From: Lithospermum erythrorhizon
Taxonomy: Eukaryota > Streptophyta > Magnoliopsida > Boraginales > Boraginaceae
Length of the DNA: 64,000 nucleotides
Reading direction: 5' to 3'
Assembly (NCBI GenBank): GCA_019722365.1
Contig: JADFUC010001722.1
Span: forward strand, 124,001-188,000
Shown here: positions 47,510-58,450 of the stretch, one piece after another
How positions within the stretch are numbered: the first letter of the stretch is position 1
How the letters are laid out: each line of letters begins with the position of its first letter
Translations under genes and position numbers: made by a program
The notes under the pieces: generated by a model
The model's input: only the letters and a program-made list of their open reading frames with translations
The model's database searches: none
What the model was told of the DNA's origin: nothing

Positions 47510-48960
47510 AAAGTTCCGCCGACTTGGAAATTCCATTTGATTTCCAGCGGTAAACATTACCCTAATGATTTACCCATTTTTTATCGAATCATCATTTAGA
47601 ACTCGCTTCGGTCTGCAAAATCGATTTTCGCTTTCCTCCAATTTATTAAAACATCATAAATTTAGGAAATCTTATTTTAATGCCACATCATTATATGAGG
47701 TATAAAATTAGAATTTAATAATAAACCCTAATTATATCCTAGTAATTAATTTCATGTGGCTAAAATATCGTGAACCCCTAATTTAAACGCCAGACGGTCT
47801 CGACGGGAAAAGCCAGTTTGAGGATTAATTAAATTAATAAATTCATGTAAAATGAATTTTATTAATTAATTTTCACCGTCTACAAATGGCCCCTTGAACT
47901 CTGGTAACTAAATGGTAGGTGGCGGTGTTCGACCCTGACAATGCTTGTATCTTGAAGCATATTCATCTGGTATAGCTTCCATTCCAACATGTTGCATGCT
48001 GTTTTTGATTTTATCTGCTTCTTGCTATCCGGGATCTTGTAATCTGTTGGATTTTTTTGAGCAACTGCTTGATATGTTGAGGTTTCTTGTGACATGAATT
48101 TATGTCAATGTCACGACCTCACTTGGTAGAATAATTAATTTTTAGTAGTTAGAAATTAACTGTCTTCTTAGATATATCCCGACATAAATTTAATGTCATG
48201 TCGGGGTCTTGGTCTTCGGCATCATTAATTTTTGATCCTCCAGAGATGTGTAGAAAAATAATTTTCATGGATAGAATTTTATTATGAATTTATGTCATAA
48301 TAAAATATATGGAAGGTTCAATTTTCACTATATTACTGATTAGTGAAAATTGGTCCGCTATAGTCTTCGGGTTCTTCAGTATAGCGGATGGTAAAAGGCT
48401 TGAATTTGATCATCGGTTTGGGCCGAACACAGGCCAAGGAATGGCCGGGGCTCATCTAGACATGTGGAACTTGTGATTTTCGAAAATCACAAGGACTAGT
48501 GGTCCACTTCTATTTTTGTTTTATTGGACATCTTTTGATCTTAAATCCGCTTACTTTATTTAAATCCTTTTTTCATAAAAAATTCTCATCGTTCATGCAT
48601 AGGGGGGCCGAACATCACCATAAAAATAATAAGGTGGGTTCGTCAATGTAAAGGTGCACTCTTTTGATGTCCAAATATCTTCTCTATGTAGTAATATTTG
48701 TTGAGAAGTTCTCTGATAGAACATGCATGGTCTTCCTCATCTTTATTTTTTTTGCCTCGTGGGAATTCCAACGAAGTTGGGCATGCTGGTTGAGAAATTC
48801 CTCATCTTTATGCACATGCACATGCATAGTTCTCTGATCCCTTCCATCCCTTCTTTTGGCTATTTTCGAACCAGGTTGGTTCGAAAAAAGTAATTTTTTT
48901 TCTCTTTTTTTTCCAGTAATTTCGAATCAATATGGTTTGAAATATTGTTTTGCTTCCTTT
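47510..48960. repeat. Dense array of unrelated inverted repeats (hairpin cluster)
   Basis: Short perfect or near-perfect inverted repeats with small loops follow one another: TGGAAAT/ATTTCCA (47525-47546), GGTAAACATTA with a one-base bulge (47549-47574), AAAATCGATTTT (47617-47628), an AT stem at 47824-47871 enclosed by AGACGGT/ACCGTCT (47792-47881), CCCGACAT/ATGTCGGG (48178-48205), ATTTTATTATGA/TCATAATAAAAT (48276-48306), CAATTTTCACTA/TAGTGAAAATTG (48319-48352), CCGCTATA/TATAGCGG (48355-48387), a 24-bp palindrome at 48470-48493 built on CTTGTGATTTT, TTTTCGAACCA/TGGTTCGAAAA (48863-48887), and a G-U-tolerant version at about 48919-48943. The stems are all different in sequence. Confidence 0.85.
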
Positions 48961-49700
48961 CTTTTGTGTCGATAAGCTACGATAACTTTTAATTCTTTAT
49001 TTCGTATACTCGTGTAGAAAGTCCCCGTAATCAATCAAAAGTGGGCTCCGTCAAGTAAAAGCTTTCACCTTTTTCTTGAATCTTGCATGAACTTTGTAAT
49101 GGATAGATGATCTTGATACTTCTTATGCAATATATTAACAAATTAGAGTTTAAATAGTATAAAACTCATAATTTTCATAATATTTAAAGGCTGTAATTTC
49201 ATTCCTAATAATTTTTGCATGGCTTATTCCCGGTGATCGGTTTATCAGAATGACTTGAAATTTGTTGGGGGTCTTCCCCTAATAGTATAGCATGGCTCTG
49301 TGCATTTTCATGCTTTTCTGAGTTCATTTAGACCCCTTACTAGGCTGACGGTATGGTTGTCTTGCTTTCCTCGACCGGTTATACCAGGCATTCTTTGCTA
49401 CTATCGCCTTGACGAGAACCATATGGTCCTCGGTCTTCTGGGGAGACGCTCATCTAGTCTCCAAACCATGTTGGCAGACCGAGTCAAGAGATATCTCGAA
49501 TTGCCAGAAAGTCCCCCCGCAATTTCGTCAGATTTGTACGCCGATAGTATTTAAAGCCATATCTTTCTGCTCGTTTGTCTGATTTTGATGTTCTTTATAT
49601 CCACGTGTAGGTATTTGCATTCTCTATCTCATTTACATTTGCATTCATTTCAGCCTCGTGAATACTCCCCTTAATCCGACATTTTTTTCTTGCTTGTTTG
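48961..49700. other. Unclassified sequence
   Basis: AT-rich then more balanced. The frame 49300-49554 (84 codons) has no recognised domain. A weaker inverted repeat GAGTTT/AAACTC lies at 49146-49167. Confidence 0.3.
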
Positions 49701-50750
49701 ACTCCCTTTACGCTGCTGTGTCTTTTTTGCTGGTTGCCTGAGCCGCTGGGTTGGGGGTATGACTTGGTTCTATGTTGAAGTTGGTAGGAATCAACTGGCC
49801 CCTTTGTGTGGGCGATAACATCCGGTTCTCAAGCAGTTCCTCACACCTTGTGCTGTCAGCCTCCTTTATGCGTGACGATTCACCTCCCCCGAGGCCGGTC
49901 TCCTCAAGGGGCTGATCCACTTGGCTTCTAGCCTTGTCTTGTTTTTTTCATAATGATTTGGTAGGACTCGACCTCTCGCCCTTTTGTGTGATGATAATAT
50001 CCGGGGTTTTTAGTTCCCCAACCCTTTCAGGCGTTGGTCTGTCTGGACATTCACTCGAGGCAAATGTATCCTGTAGCCGATCCACTTTGCTTTTCACCTT
50101 GATTCGTCTCGCGCTAACTTGTTAGAACTCGACTTTGGCCCTCTTAGTAGGATTGGCCTTGGTCTCGAGTTAAGTGCACCATCTCGAGGCAGAAATTCCT
50201 GTAGCTAGCTTTGGCTATCCACCTGACTTAGGCCGATGCGAACTTAGTAGAACTCTAGACTTCGTCCTCCAGTGACTTGACTTATCTCCTCTAGATATGA
50301 GGTTGTGCACCTATTCTATAAAGCAAGGCCCTAGAGTTAGTCCATTTGGTTACCCACCTTGACTTGGTCTGGTGCCAACTCGATAGAACTCGACTTCGCC
50401 CGATGGATCAATTTCATCTCCTTTGGACGCTGTGCCTCTTTCGGTACGTAGTCCCTTTTCCCTTTGTTTGTGTCTGCTTTTTGTAGAGTGTTAGGATGTG
50501 GCCTTTGATTTTCTTTCTTGCATTTGTCTTGATATTTTGTCTTCTTTACACTGCTTGTCTTTTTTTGGCCGCTTCCTTGAATTTTAAAAAAGTTCTTAAC
50601 CTCGCCCCTACATGCTGGTAGCTTGGTCACCCTTCGATCAAGATGCATGTAAGGAGTGCTCCCGCGCACTCCCGCCTCCGCCGTTGGAGCTTTTGATGGC
50701 GATCCTTTGCACAGGGCATCTTCTGCATCTCGCCTGCCATGCACTTTGCC
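49701..50750 (-). pseudogene. Degraded minus-strand coding remnant with internal repeats, unknown
   Basis: Two minus-strand frames (50337-50744, 135 codons; 49708-49920, 70 codons) are polar and Lys/Gln/Glu-rich, for example KKTSSVKKTKYQDKCKKENQ. Between them the DNA repeats a ~125-160-bp unit containing GATCCACTT(G/T)GCTT, then CTTG, then AGAACTCGACTT, at about 49914, 50076, 50215 and 50340. It looks like a low-complexity linker of an eroded retroelement protein, but I recognise no family. The overlapping plus-strand frames seem less likely. Confidence 0.3.
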
Positions 50751-51909
50751 TTTGTGACTTCTCGGTGGTAGCCTCGCCCATGGTCAAAGATATTTTGTTG
50801 CCAGTCATAGCTCGCTTTTTACTAACGTATCATAAGCCTGATTCGCGCTTTCATGCTCTATCTGACCTCGTGACCGGTGTAACAGCCCTTGCTGGTACGG
50901 ATTTACCTCTACTTGAGTCACCGGAAATATCGTGCCTTTGAGTACTTCGATGACTGTTTGCACTAGGACGAGCGGGTCAGGACAAGCCTGGGCGCCATGC
51001 CTCTCTAGGCTGTGTTCTCATTTGTCTTCTTTCGGCAAGATTTCTTTCCATCAGCCAAGATGACTCGGTGAATGGATTTCGGCTCCGCCTTTGATCGTTT
51101 TCTCCGAGTCATTCTTGCAATACTTCAAGCATTGTGTATGGCTTTCGAGTCGATCACATGGAACCATTTATATCACACAAATTTCCTATCGCTGCTGTGC
51201 GATATTTTCCCAAGGCTCGTCATTATCCTAGTCAAGCCTGTGATCATAACACGGGTCTATCACAGTCTTTTGTCAAAATGCCCAACATCTTAAGTACGTG
51301 GAAGAGGTAGGATGTCTGGCTACCGATCTCATCCACTAAAGATTCTCACGATCTTGACTTCACATAAGTATCCAGAGACGTAGAGCGGTCGGTTATGGTC
51401 ACCATCCTTTTCTAGCATGTCTTCATCAGTGACGGTGACTCACGGCTCCAGGATGTCTTAGCAATGCCCCCGAGGCACCCCTAAGGTTTTTTCTCTCGCT
51501 TGGGATGTCTTCTATCTCCACGTACATATGGAATGAATCTTCCGTGTCTTCAAGGATCCGAAGTCGCTCTAGTAGTCTCTATATATCTCGCTTTCTTTTC
51601 TCTTCTATGAACTCGAATTCTCCTGGCCCCAGATCCGTGTGTAGTTTGTTTCATGCTTCTTCCGTTACTCGAGCTCACTGCATTTAGCCCCTTACTCCTC
51701 ACGTATCAGATACATGTCTCGTACATCTTGTTCAAGGAACATGTGGAGCAATATGGACTGAAGCCAGGTTACGTGATCAACTGGGCCGCTAAGCCGCTTA
51801 CGCACTCCATTGGATATTTTAAAATCCCATCCTGGAGTGTATGAGGTGTTTTATACTCTCATCAAGGAAAGATTCGCATAATTAAGCTCGTGTCACCAGA
51901 TAGAAATGC
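50751..51909. other. Unclassified sequence
   Basis: Balanced composition and only short unmatched frames. Probably part of the same old element as 49.7-50.75 kb. Confidence 0.3.
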
Positions 51910-52192
51910 TTTAGTCTCATGTCAAGATGATTGTAGACAGTTTAGACTCATATCATGAAGATGAGACAATTTATTCTCACATTGTTTGGTGTCAAGTGAG
52001 ATCAGATGCTTTATTCTCATGTCAAGGAGATTGTAGACAGTTTAGGCTCATATCAAGGAGCATGGAGACATTTTATTCCCATATCAAAGAGAATCGAGAT
52101 AGTTTATTCTCTTATCAAAGAGGTTGTAGACAGTTTAGGCTCGTATCAAGGAGCAATGTACGCTTACTCCTCATATCTGTGGAGCATGATAT
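51910..52192. repeat. 31-bp minisatellite
   Basis: Units begin TTTA(T/G)(T/G)CTCAT and contain TATCAA(G/A)GAG and (T/G)AGACAG. Starts lie at 51910, 51941, 51971, 52010, 52041, 52072, 52103 and 52134. Four successive copies from 52010 to 52133 are exactly 31 bp. The period is not divisible by three, so it is not a protein repeat. Confidence 0.92.
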
Positions 52193-52389
52193 TTTATGAC
52201 TTCAACAGGCGTGCCTATCCCTAATGATAGGATTGTCCACTTGATGGTTGCCCCCATTTTGATGTTGAGATTATGGCACTACGCGGGTCCACACTTTGCA
52301 TGCACCGATTTGTTGCCTTCGCCGACATGTGGCGTTGCAGACTCGCCTGATCGCAATGCGTAGTTAGACTCATTATGATTGCTGGGCTT

Positions 52390-52560
52390 GGCCTCTGGGT
52401 ATGGTCGCTGACTTATTGCCCCCAATCTTCTCAAGACCATTTTGCGGTTCGCTATTTCCTCGCCTCGGTACGGCCGCTGACTTGCTGCCCCAATCTTTCA
52501 AGACCACCTTTTCTTTTTTGTCGCTTGTCCCCAACCCGCCCAAGACCGATTTATGGTTTG
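52390..52560. repeat. Short tandem repeat (GCTGACTT(G/A)(C/T)TGCCCC units)
   Basis: TGGTCGCTGACTTATTGCCCCCAATCTTCTCAAGACCA recurs as CGGCCGCTGACTTGCTGCCCCAATCTTTCAAGACCA about 70 bp later, with a third diverged copy. Confidence 0.75.
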
Positions 52561-54084
52561 TTATTCTAGTTAGTTGGTGGTTGTTCTTCACTACCCATCT
52601 CTTTTGATGGGGCATCTTCTGACGGTCGGTGTATCGGAGAGCCCCGGGGTTTTATGCTTCCTCTTTACAGTTGGAATTTTTTCGACTTCCTCACGCATTT
52701 AGTACGGGGCGTCGGTAGTCTTTGCCATGAAGTTATCCGAGTAACGCCCATGATCTTCTTTGTCCGTGAGTCTTTACGCCACGCCACGGGGCCACATGAT
52801 TTGTAAGCTGACTTGCCTTATTTAAGGGATATGGTTCCATGACGTACAAGCTCATGACCTTCTAATTGAATGTGAAATATTTTTTTGAACGCCCAAGCAC
52901 GCGCGATACATGCAATAGTTTCGCCGCTTCTCTTGGCCTCCTCTCGTCGGCTGACTGGGCAACTCTACGAGTTTTTCCTTCAAGAGTTTCCTTCCAAGAT
53001 TACCGGGTGTCTCGAGTCGAAGAATGGATATTCTTTGTCTTGCATCTCTTCTGCTGACTAATTTCTCAAGCCAAAAGTTAGTGGCTCCTACTTCACATTT
53101 CTCAAGGAGAACTGCTGACTCGGAAGTCGTGTACGTATATCTTCTTTGCTTGGCTCTTCCGTATCTTCATCTTCAAACTTGGCAGAGTGTGGACGTTGAT
53201 GTCTGCATTCTTCTTTTTGTTGGCACTCATATAGTCCTTTCCATGTCATGGCCTGGACAAATGTCAGTCTTTGGGAAAGATGCCTGCAGTGATGCATCGC
53301 AAGTCCCACTGAGCATCCTTTATGTGCACATGTTGATATCAAGACTCAAAGTCTATCCGGTGCACTTAAGGCCTGTGCCCTTTAGTTGTTGATGAAGTTC
53401 AGATCGCCTCGCGGCGCAAATGGCAATCGTTAGCTCAACCTTGGCCGACGCTGGCGCCAAGAACGGGCTGAGGAACTCGTCATCCGCGCTTCAACTATCT
53501 ATGGAGTCTCACCCACTTGGCACCACTCAAATGCTCTCCTTCGTTGAGCGGACGAACTGCTTGGACCACGTGATCCCCACTTGTTCCATGATTATGGCAT
53601 ATCTTTTGCCAAGGCGATGTGCCGCCAGGTTCCTCTGGGCATCCTCACCCCGTCTCTATGCAGAGCCCGAATGGTTCACATCGTACGGCGAGTTGCCTGT
53701 CTCGAGTGTCTTTCATTACCCCAATATAAACTCCTCTCACTGCAAATTTCATATGGTCTCATCAATCGAGATACATGGAGTCTATGCCACCTTGACGGTT
53801 ACCCTAAGCATGTCAAGCTTCTCAGACATGGGCAAGCAGAGGCGCCAGAAAAGGACTCGGAAGCGGCTAGCGCCTCTTGGAGGAGATGTGGTCCTCGGCT
53901 GGCTTTTGGTTCCGCCGTGATGCCTTGGTGGTCATGCATCTTCCCACCCATGTCGATAGTGCCTCACTTTGAGTCAAAGATCCGTTAGCCATGTCTTCGA
54001 TCACCTTTGTTAGGGAAGTTTACTTGGTTTCCTCCAAAGTTGTAATACCCATCATCATACCTACATGCGAGCGCCGGAAGAGTT
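52561..54084. other. Unclassified sequence with long but unmatched open frames
   Basis: Overlapping plus frames 53420-53920 (166 codons) and 53581-53988 (135 codons) compete with open stretches on the minus strand. Neither product shows a domain, signal or composition bias typical of a real protein. Probably retroelement debris. Confidence 0.3.
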
Positions 54085-54718
54085 ATTGTAAGACCCCTTT
54101 TCAGCTTATCTCCCCTTCATTGGTGAGCTGGGCATTGAACCACAACTTGGTTTTATTTAATTCACTTGTTAGCTCAATTAAATAACGAGTTAAATATTAG
54201 TGAGTTGTTCATTTAATTGGCTTGATAAGACTAATTAAATAAACGGGGTTTTGCTTAACGAGCTGGCTCGTTTGTCAACGGGTTATGTTTTTTATGTGAG
54301 CTCTATAAATATAAGGCTTCACATGAAAAACACTAAGCAACTAAAAAACAAAAACCCTAGCCTCCAAAAGCTCAATTCGGCACTTCCCTTCTCTTGGGAT
54401 GGCCAAATGGAATCAAAAGGAGGAACAAGTTTCTTGCTTTGATTTTGTCATCCAATTTATCCAGTTCTAGCAGACTCAAGTGTGGGATTTAGCCCCTCCT
54501 AGTGTGGACTAACTAGAGACACTAATTTTAAAGTTCTCATGGATTTGGATTGCTTGTTCTAGGTTTCGGAAAAGATTTCCTTTTTGTAGTCTTCCGCTGG
54601 CATCACTATAAGTGTTTTGGTATTCATACGTTGTAGATCCGAAACATATAAATTATAGTGATTCTGTTTATGTGCATATTTGATTATTTGTTCAAGTTGT
54701 CCATATAAAATTTCTGCA
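54085..54718 (+). mobile_element. Copia LTR
   Basis: Contains AGTGAGTTGTTCATTTAATT, a TATA box (CTATAAATAT at 54303), then AAAAACCCTAGCC and CTAACTAGAGACACTAA, the latter also seen in the solo LTR near 42425. It ends in CTGCA immediately before a primer binding site. The left boundary is approximate. Confidence 0.72.
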
Positions 54719-54719
54719 G

Positions 54720-54733
54720 TGGTATCAAGAGCC
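54720..54733 (+). other. tRNA-Met primer binding site
   Basis: TGGTATCAAGAGCC, one inserted A relative to the usual plant copia PBS TGGTATCAGAGCC, directly after the LTR end. Confidence 0.85.
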
Positions 54734-55999
54734 TGCTTTAATCTTATATGTTTTGATCTTGATCTATTAAACATGAATTGTTTAATTGTTCATTGATAAC
54801 CAGATTAATTTTATGTAATAAAATTTGTATGAATTCGGCCATGATTATTAGAACGAATATTTTTTATGTTTATTGGTATTATTTTACTGTATATGAATTG
54901 TATATCTGAACTAACACAATTGGTTTCATGTTTATGTAATAAAAGGAATTGATTTTATGTATTTTGCATGGAAATAAAATTAAAGTATTCAATCGTGTGT
55001 ATTAAAGGTTTAATGTGACTAAACCGATTTTTGTAAAGACTCGGTATAAAATTAAGGTTCTTCACAAATATTTCTAGAATTGTTTGAGTTTGTTAAGTCC
55101 CTCAAAAACAATTTTTGAAATTAATAGTTTTTTATTTTAAAACGTGAATAACTGAAAATCTGGAAATGTTTTTTGCAAAATTTAAATTCCCAAAATTTTA
55201 TTTTGGTTCAGAGAATCAACATTTAAGAAATCAAGTGATTTTGTTAAGCTTAAGTCATTAAAATTAATTTTGAAAAATAGATTGAATTAAATTGAAAATC
55301 AAAATCCGGGCTAAAATTGGCACACGACCTTCCTCCGTAGGCGGCAGCGTGTCCGGCGCCTTAATTGACTCCATCGGCACCGGTGAAAAGTCAAGTCATC
55401 TCTCTTTAAAAACTGCGGCGCGTGGCTATCATGGGCGGGTGATGGTGGCTCTAACATGGCCGACATGCAGTCATGGTAGAGTTTTAGTTTGCAACTTCAT
55501 CTTAACTAAAATTCTATTTAATTAGGATTTTCCTTTTGGTAATTTTAATTTTGGATTTTAATGCACAAAAATCATTATTTGAGTATGAAAATATTTTTCA
55601 TGACTTTTAATGATTTGGAAATTGATTAAAACTTTCCATTTTTAGTTATTACAACTTTTAATATTAATTAAAGTGTTGGTAAATTACATGTAACATTAAA
55701 ACTAAAATAAAGTGTAGTTTAATATAAATACTTGTAAGTAATTATATTAACATGGAATAATTTTTTAATTATAATTATACACTTGTACAAACACGATAAT
55801 TAATTTATCTATTTAATAGATGGTATTAATTATAAAGTATATTCATTTTAACGTGGATTATTTGATGAACACATTTTCTATTTTCATTTAATATATACAT
55901 ATAAATTCATGCTATGTGATTTAATCTCTTGCATATATATATTGTAATTGGAATGGAAAAAAGATATATGGATATGACATAGTTTTGTATTTTATTTTA
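54734..55999 (+). mobile_element. Copia 5' leader and AT-rich continuation
   Basis: AT-rich leader after the PBS. An open stretch at 55292-55525 (77 codons, KIRAKIGTRPSSVGGSVSG) resembles leader sequence rather than gag. No gag domain is seen before the hAT-type element begins near 56000. Confidence 0.45.
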
Positions 56000-56744
56000 A
56001 ATACGGCCCGCGAATCGCTTGCTCGACCAACATTTATTTATTTTAGTTTACCCACAAGCCTCGCGTGCGCTTAGTGTTGTCTAACGAATCGGGCCTTGTG
56101 GTCGCTTCACCGGGCCGGCCCACAAGCCCGGTTCGACTCGCCTCGGCCCATCGGCCCACGAACGCCCGCCCATTAAGAATTAGCCCCTGTGCCCCTCGTC
56201 TGGCCGAGCCCACCCAAAGTTCGGTGGGTATTCGCCGGGCCCGATTGAGGCCCTCGGCTCCTTATCAGTCGTGGCACTGCGAAATAAACGTGCCACCGCT
56301 TAACACACAAAAAAGCTGGCAGATCACATATTTCAACCTGATTAAACGCCATCGCTTACGCTAAACGTGCCACCGCTTAACATAACATCGCAAAAGACAT
56401 TATGTATTCTCAGAAGTATTCCCTAAGATAAACGAGTAACGTTTAGGACAATCAGAAACGATAACACATAAATATCGCAAAAATAATGGAAATTAAACAC
56501 CATAAACAATTAACAAATAACGTAAACTGAAATCACCGACAAGGCGACAACACAATCTAAAATGTTTGAGAATCAAAGTACAAATTTCATAAAAACTAAA
56601 ATGTTTGAAATCACCGACAAGGCGACAATACAATCACATAAAAACTAAATTGTTATGAGTATCGAAGTACATGAAGAAATATAATTGTTTGAAATCGAAC
56701 CATGTCATAAAAAATAATTGTTCACAGATCAAAGCACATGTCAT

Positions 56745-57074
56745 CCTCCACCGCCATCCTTAGTGATCTTACTAATTTAATAAATGTCTAGCAAGATGAC
56801 CGGTTCCTCCTTTACCCCCACCCGTTTCCATGATAGAGCTCTCTTACAATCTCTACAAGTTACCCTTTGATTTTCACGGTCGGCCACAAAATGTTGCCAA
56901 ATCCATGACGCTTTTTTTCCTTTCACTAGTATTATCCGTTGCACTAGATTGAGAGTTAATTACGGGTAATTCATCCATTTGATTATCATTCTCTAGATTA
57001 ACAAAATCATTAAACATACTAACACTACCAATATCACTTTGAACATTTTTACCAAGATTACGTTTTGATGCCAT
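56745..57074 (-). pseudogene. BED zinc finger N-terminus of a hAT transposase, frameshifted
   Basis: The minus-strand frame from ATG 57074 reads MASKRNLGKNVQSDIGSVSM and then SERKKSVM. In the next frame comes WIWQHFVADRENQRVTCRDC with the CxxC pair (codons at 56857-56855 and 56848-56846). In a third frame comes GGTGHLARHLLN with the two His (56798-56796, 56786-56784). W..F, CxxC and HxxxH in this order define the BED finger that hAT transposases use to bind their ends, and GGTGHLARHL is a typical plant version. Two single-base indels, near the poly-T run at about 56912 and the C-run near 56815, break the frame. The catalytic RNase H-like domain and the dimerisation region are absent. Confidence 0.75.
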
Positions 57075-57510
57075 TAATTTCGAAGAACAAATAGCACAAC
57101 TATAAAAAAGGATGATAGATAATACCGAACCGGAGATGCAACGAACAAATCCACAACTTGAGAAGGTATCCTTAGACTTCGATCGAATCCTCAGACTTCA
57201 ATAAAAAAACAAGTAATGAAAGATTGTAATTTTACAGAAAGTGATTGCGTATCAGAATTGCTTAGAAAACGACAAGTAGTCATGGTGAAATGAAGCACGG
57301 CGTTGCCTTTTATGGAGCTTCCATGGTGTGATCCCCTCATCTTTTCAGCAAGGAATAAACGTGTACCGCTTTGATCAAACGGCACAACGCTTAGCACAAA
57401 AGAGCCGCAAAGAACCTGGGATTAAACGCAGCAACATCAAACGTGTACCACGCTTATTCTTAAAAGTAGCGTTTATTTGTAGTCATGGAAAAATTTGTTG
57501 TTGATATGAA

Positions 57511-57612
57511 CCGTGGTACCGCTTTGATCAAAGGTACCACGCTTTGTACAAAAATGTCGTTGGGATAGTCAGTTGGCACTAAACGTGGTACCACGAGTTA
57601 ACGCGTGGTACC
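57511..57612. repeat. GGTACC-centred inverted repeats
   Basis: GGTACC occurs at 57515, 57533, 57587 and 57607. CGTGGTACC (57512-57520) and GGTACCACG (57533-57541) form a perfect nine-base inverted repeat whose spacer contains TTTGATCAAA. CGTGGTACCACG at 57584-57595 is a 12-bp palindrome. A related hairpin at 58269-58299 has arms ACGTGGCACC/GGTGCCACGT. Confidence 0.85.
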
Positions 57613-57651
57613 CTTTGTTGCACAAGTCGATTAGAAGCATTTTTCTTCAAT

Positions 57652-57661
57652 CTATAAATAG
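57652..57661 (+). promoter_or_regulatory. TATA box
   Basis: CTATAAATAG, 78 bases upstream of the ATG at 57739 and pointing away from the BED-finger remnant. Confidence 0.55.
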
Positions 57662-57738
57662 AGCATTTTTTCTTTGCTCGATAATCACAACTATTAACTT
57701 AATCAAATTATAATTGTTTATTAAATACATTGTTCACT

Positions 57739-57873
57739 ATGCCTCCCAATGTAAAAGAATTCCGTATGGAACGCCGTAAAGAGGTTTTCAAGATTATAAG
57801 AGATCCATCCACCGAAAGGCTCAGCTACCCCGCCTTGCTCGAACGCGTGTCAACTTTTGTGGCTTTAGTATAA
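57739..57873 (+). CDS. Small hypothetical ORF behind a TATA box, unknown
   Basis: A 44-residue frame starting MPPNVKEFRMERRKEVFKII, charged in its first half, with ATG 78 bases downstream of CTATAAATAG. It is divergent to the BED-finger remnant and lies inside the hAT-type element, just after the GGTACC hairpins. I recognise no family. It may be the first part of a broken gene: in another frame AMDDELHDVKFKWKVW follows immediately. Translation is not proven. Confidence 0.25.
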   Translation: MPPNVKEFRMERRKEVFKIIRDPSTERLSYPALLERVSTFVALV

Positions 57874-58450
57874 GCTGGGCCATGGATGACGAGCTTCATG
57901 ATGTCAAATTCAAATGGAAGGTTTGGAGATTGTGATCTAAACACATCATGTTTATTTAACTGAATACGGGGCGGTGTAAATTTCAAGGGACGCCACAACA
58001 TGTAACGCGGTGACTTCGCAACTTTAGGTTTCACCTAACGGATTCAACGTAATCATCAAGATCGCTTTTGTTGCCCGCTTGTATGGTATTAATTGTTAGC
58101 GAAAACTGTTGTTTCTTAAACTACCTATTTGAACTATTAATAAATCCTTATTTCATTGGGAATTTTGTTAGTTCAATCTGGCCATCAATTTTCATTTTCA
58201 TCATGATAAACTAGACCACGTTAGCATTAAACGCCGGGTCATTTAGTGCGGGGATAAAAAATCGTTAAACGTGGCACCGCATTACAAACGGTGCCACGTC
58301 AAGCCCCGATACACGGCCTCAACCGAATAGGGCCCAATACTCCCCTTAATGTACGTCTGCCCGGTTCTTTAAGGGGACCAGCGGGTCTGCCGAACACGCG
58401 ACACGGCCGGCCCGTTCGCTAGGACAGCCTACGTGGCCGATTTAGCTTCG

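Larger units (their letters stand above)
56000..58450. mobile_element. hAT-type DNA transposon remnant with GC-rich ends
   Basis: GC-rich terminal zones with GGGCCGGCCCA and GCCCG motifs (56050-56260; 58310-58445) flank AT-rich DNA that carries a BED zinc finger remnant on the minus strand. The motif (T)AAACGTG(G/C)(C/T)ACCGCTT recurs near both ends (56289, 56367, 57355, 57511, 58267). Exact terminal repeats and an 8-bp target duplication were not found, so the superfamily rests mainly on the BED finger. Confidence 0.55.

Noticed and set aside
53420..53988. Long overlapping plus-strand frames (166 and 135 codons)
   Set aside because: Two frames overlap, neither product has a domain or plausible start context, and the region shows other signs of old transposon DNA.
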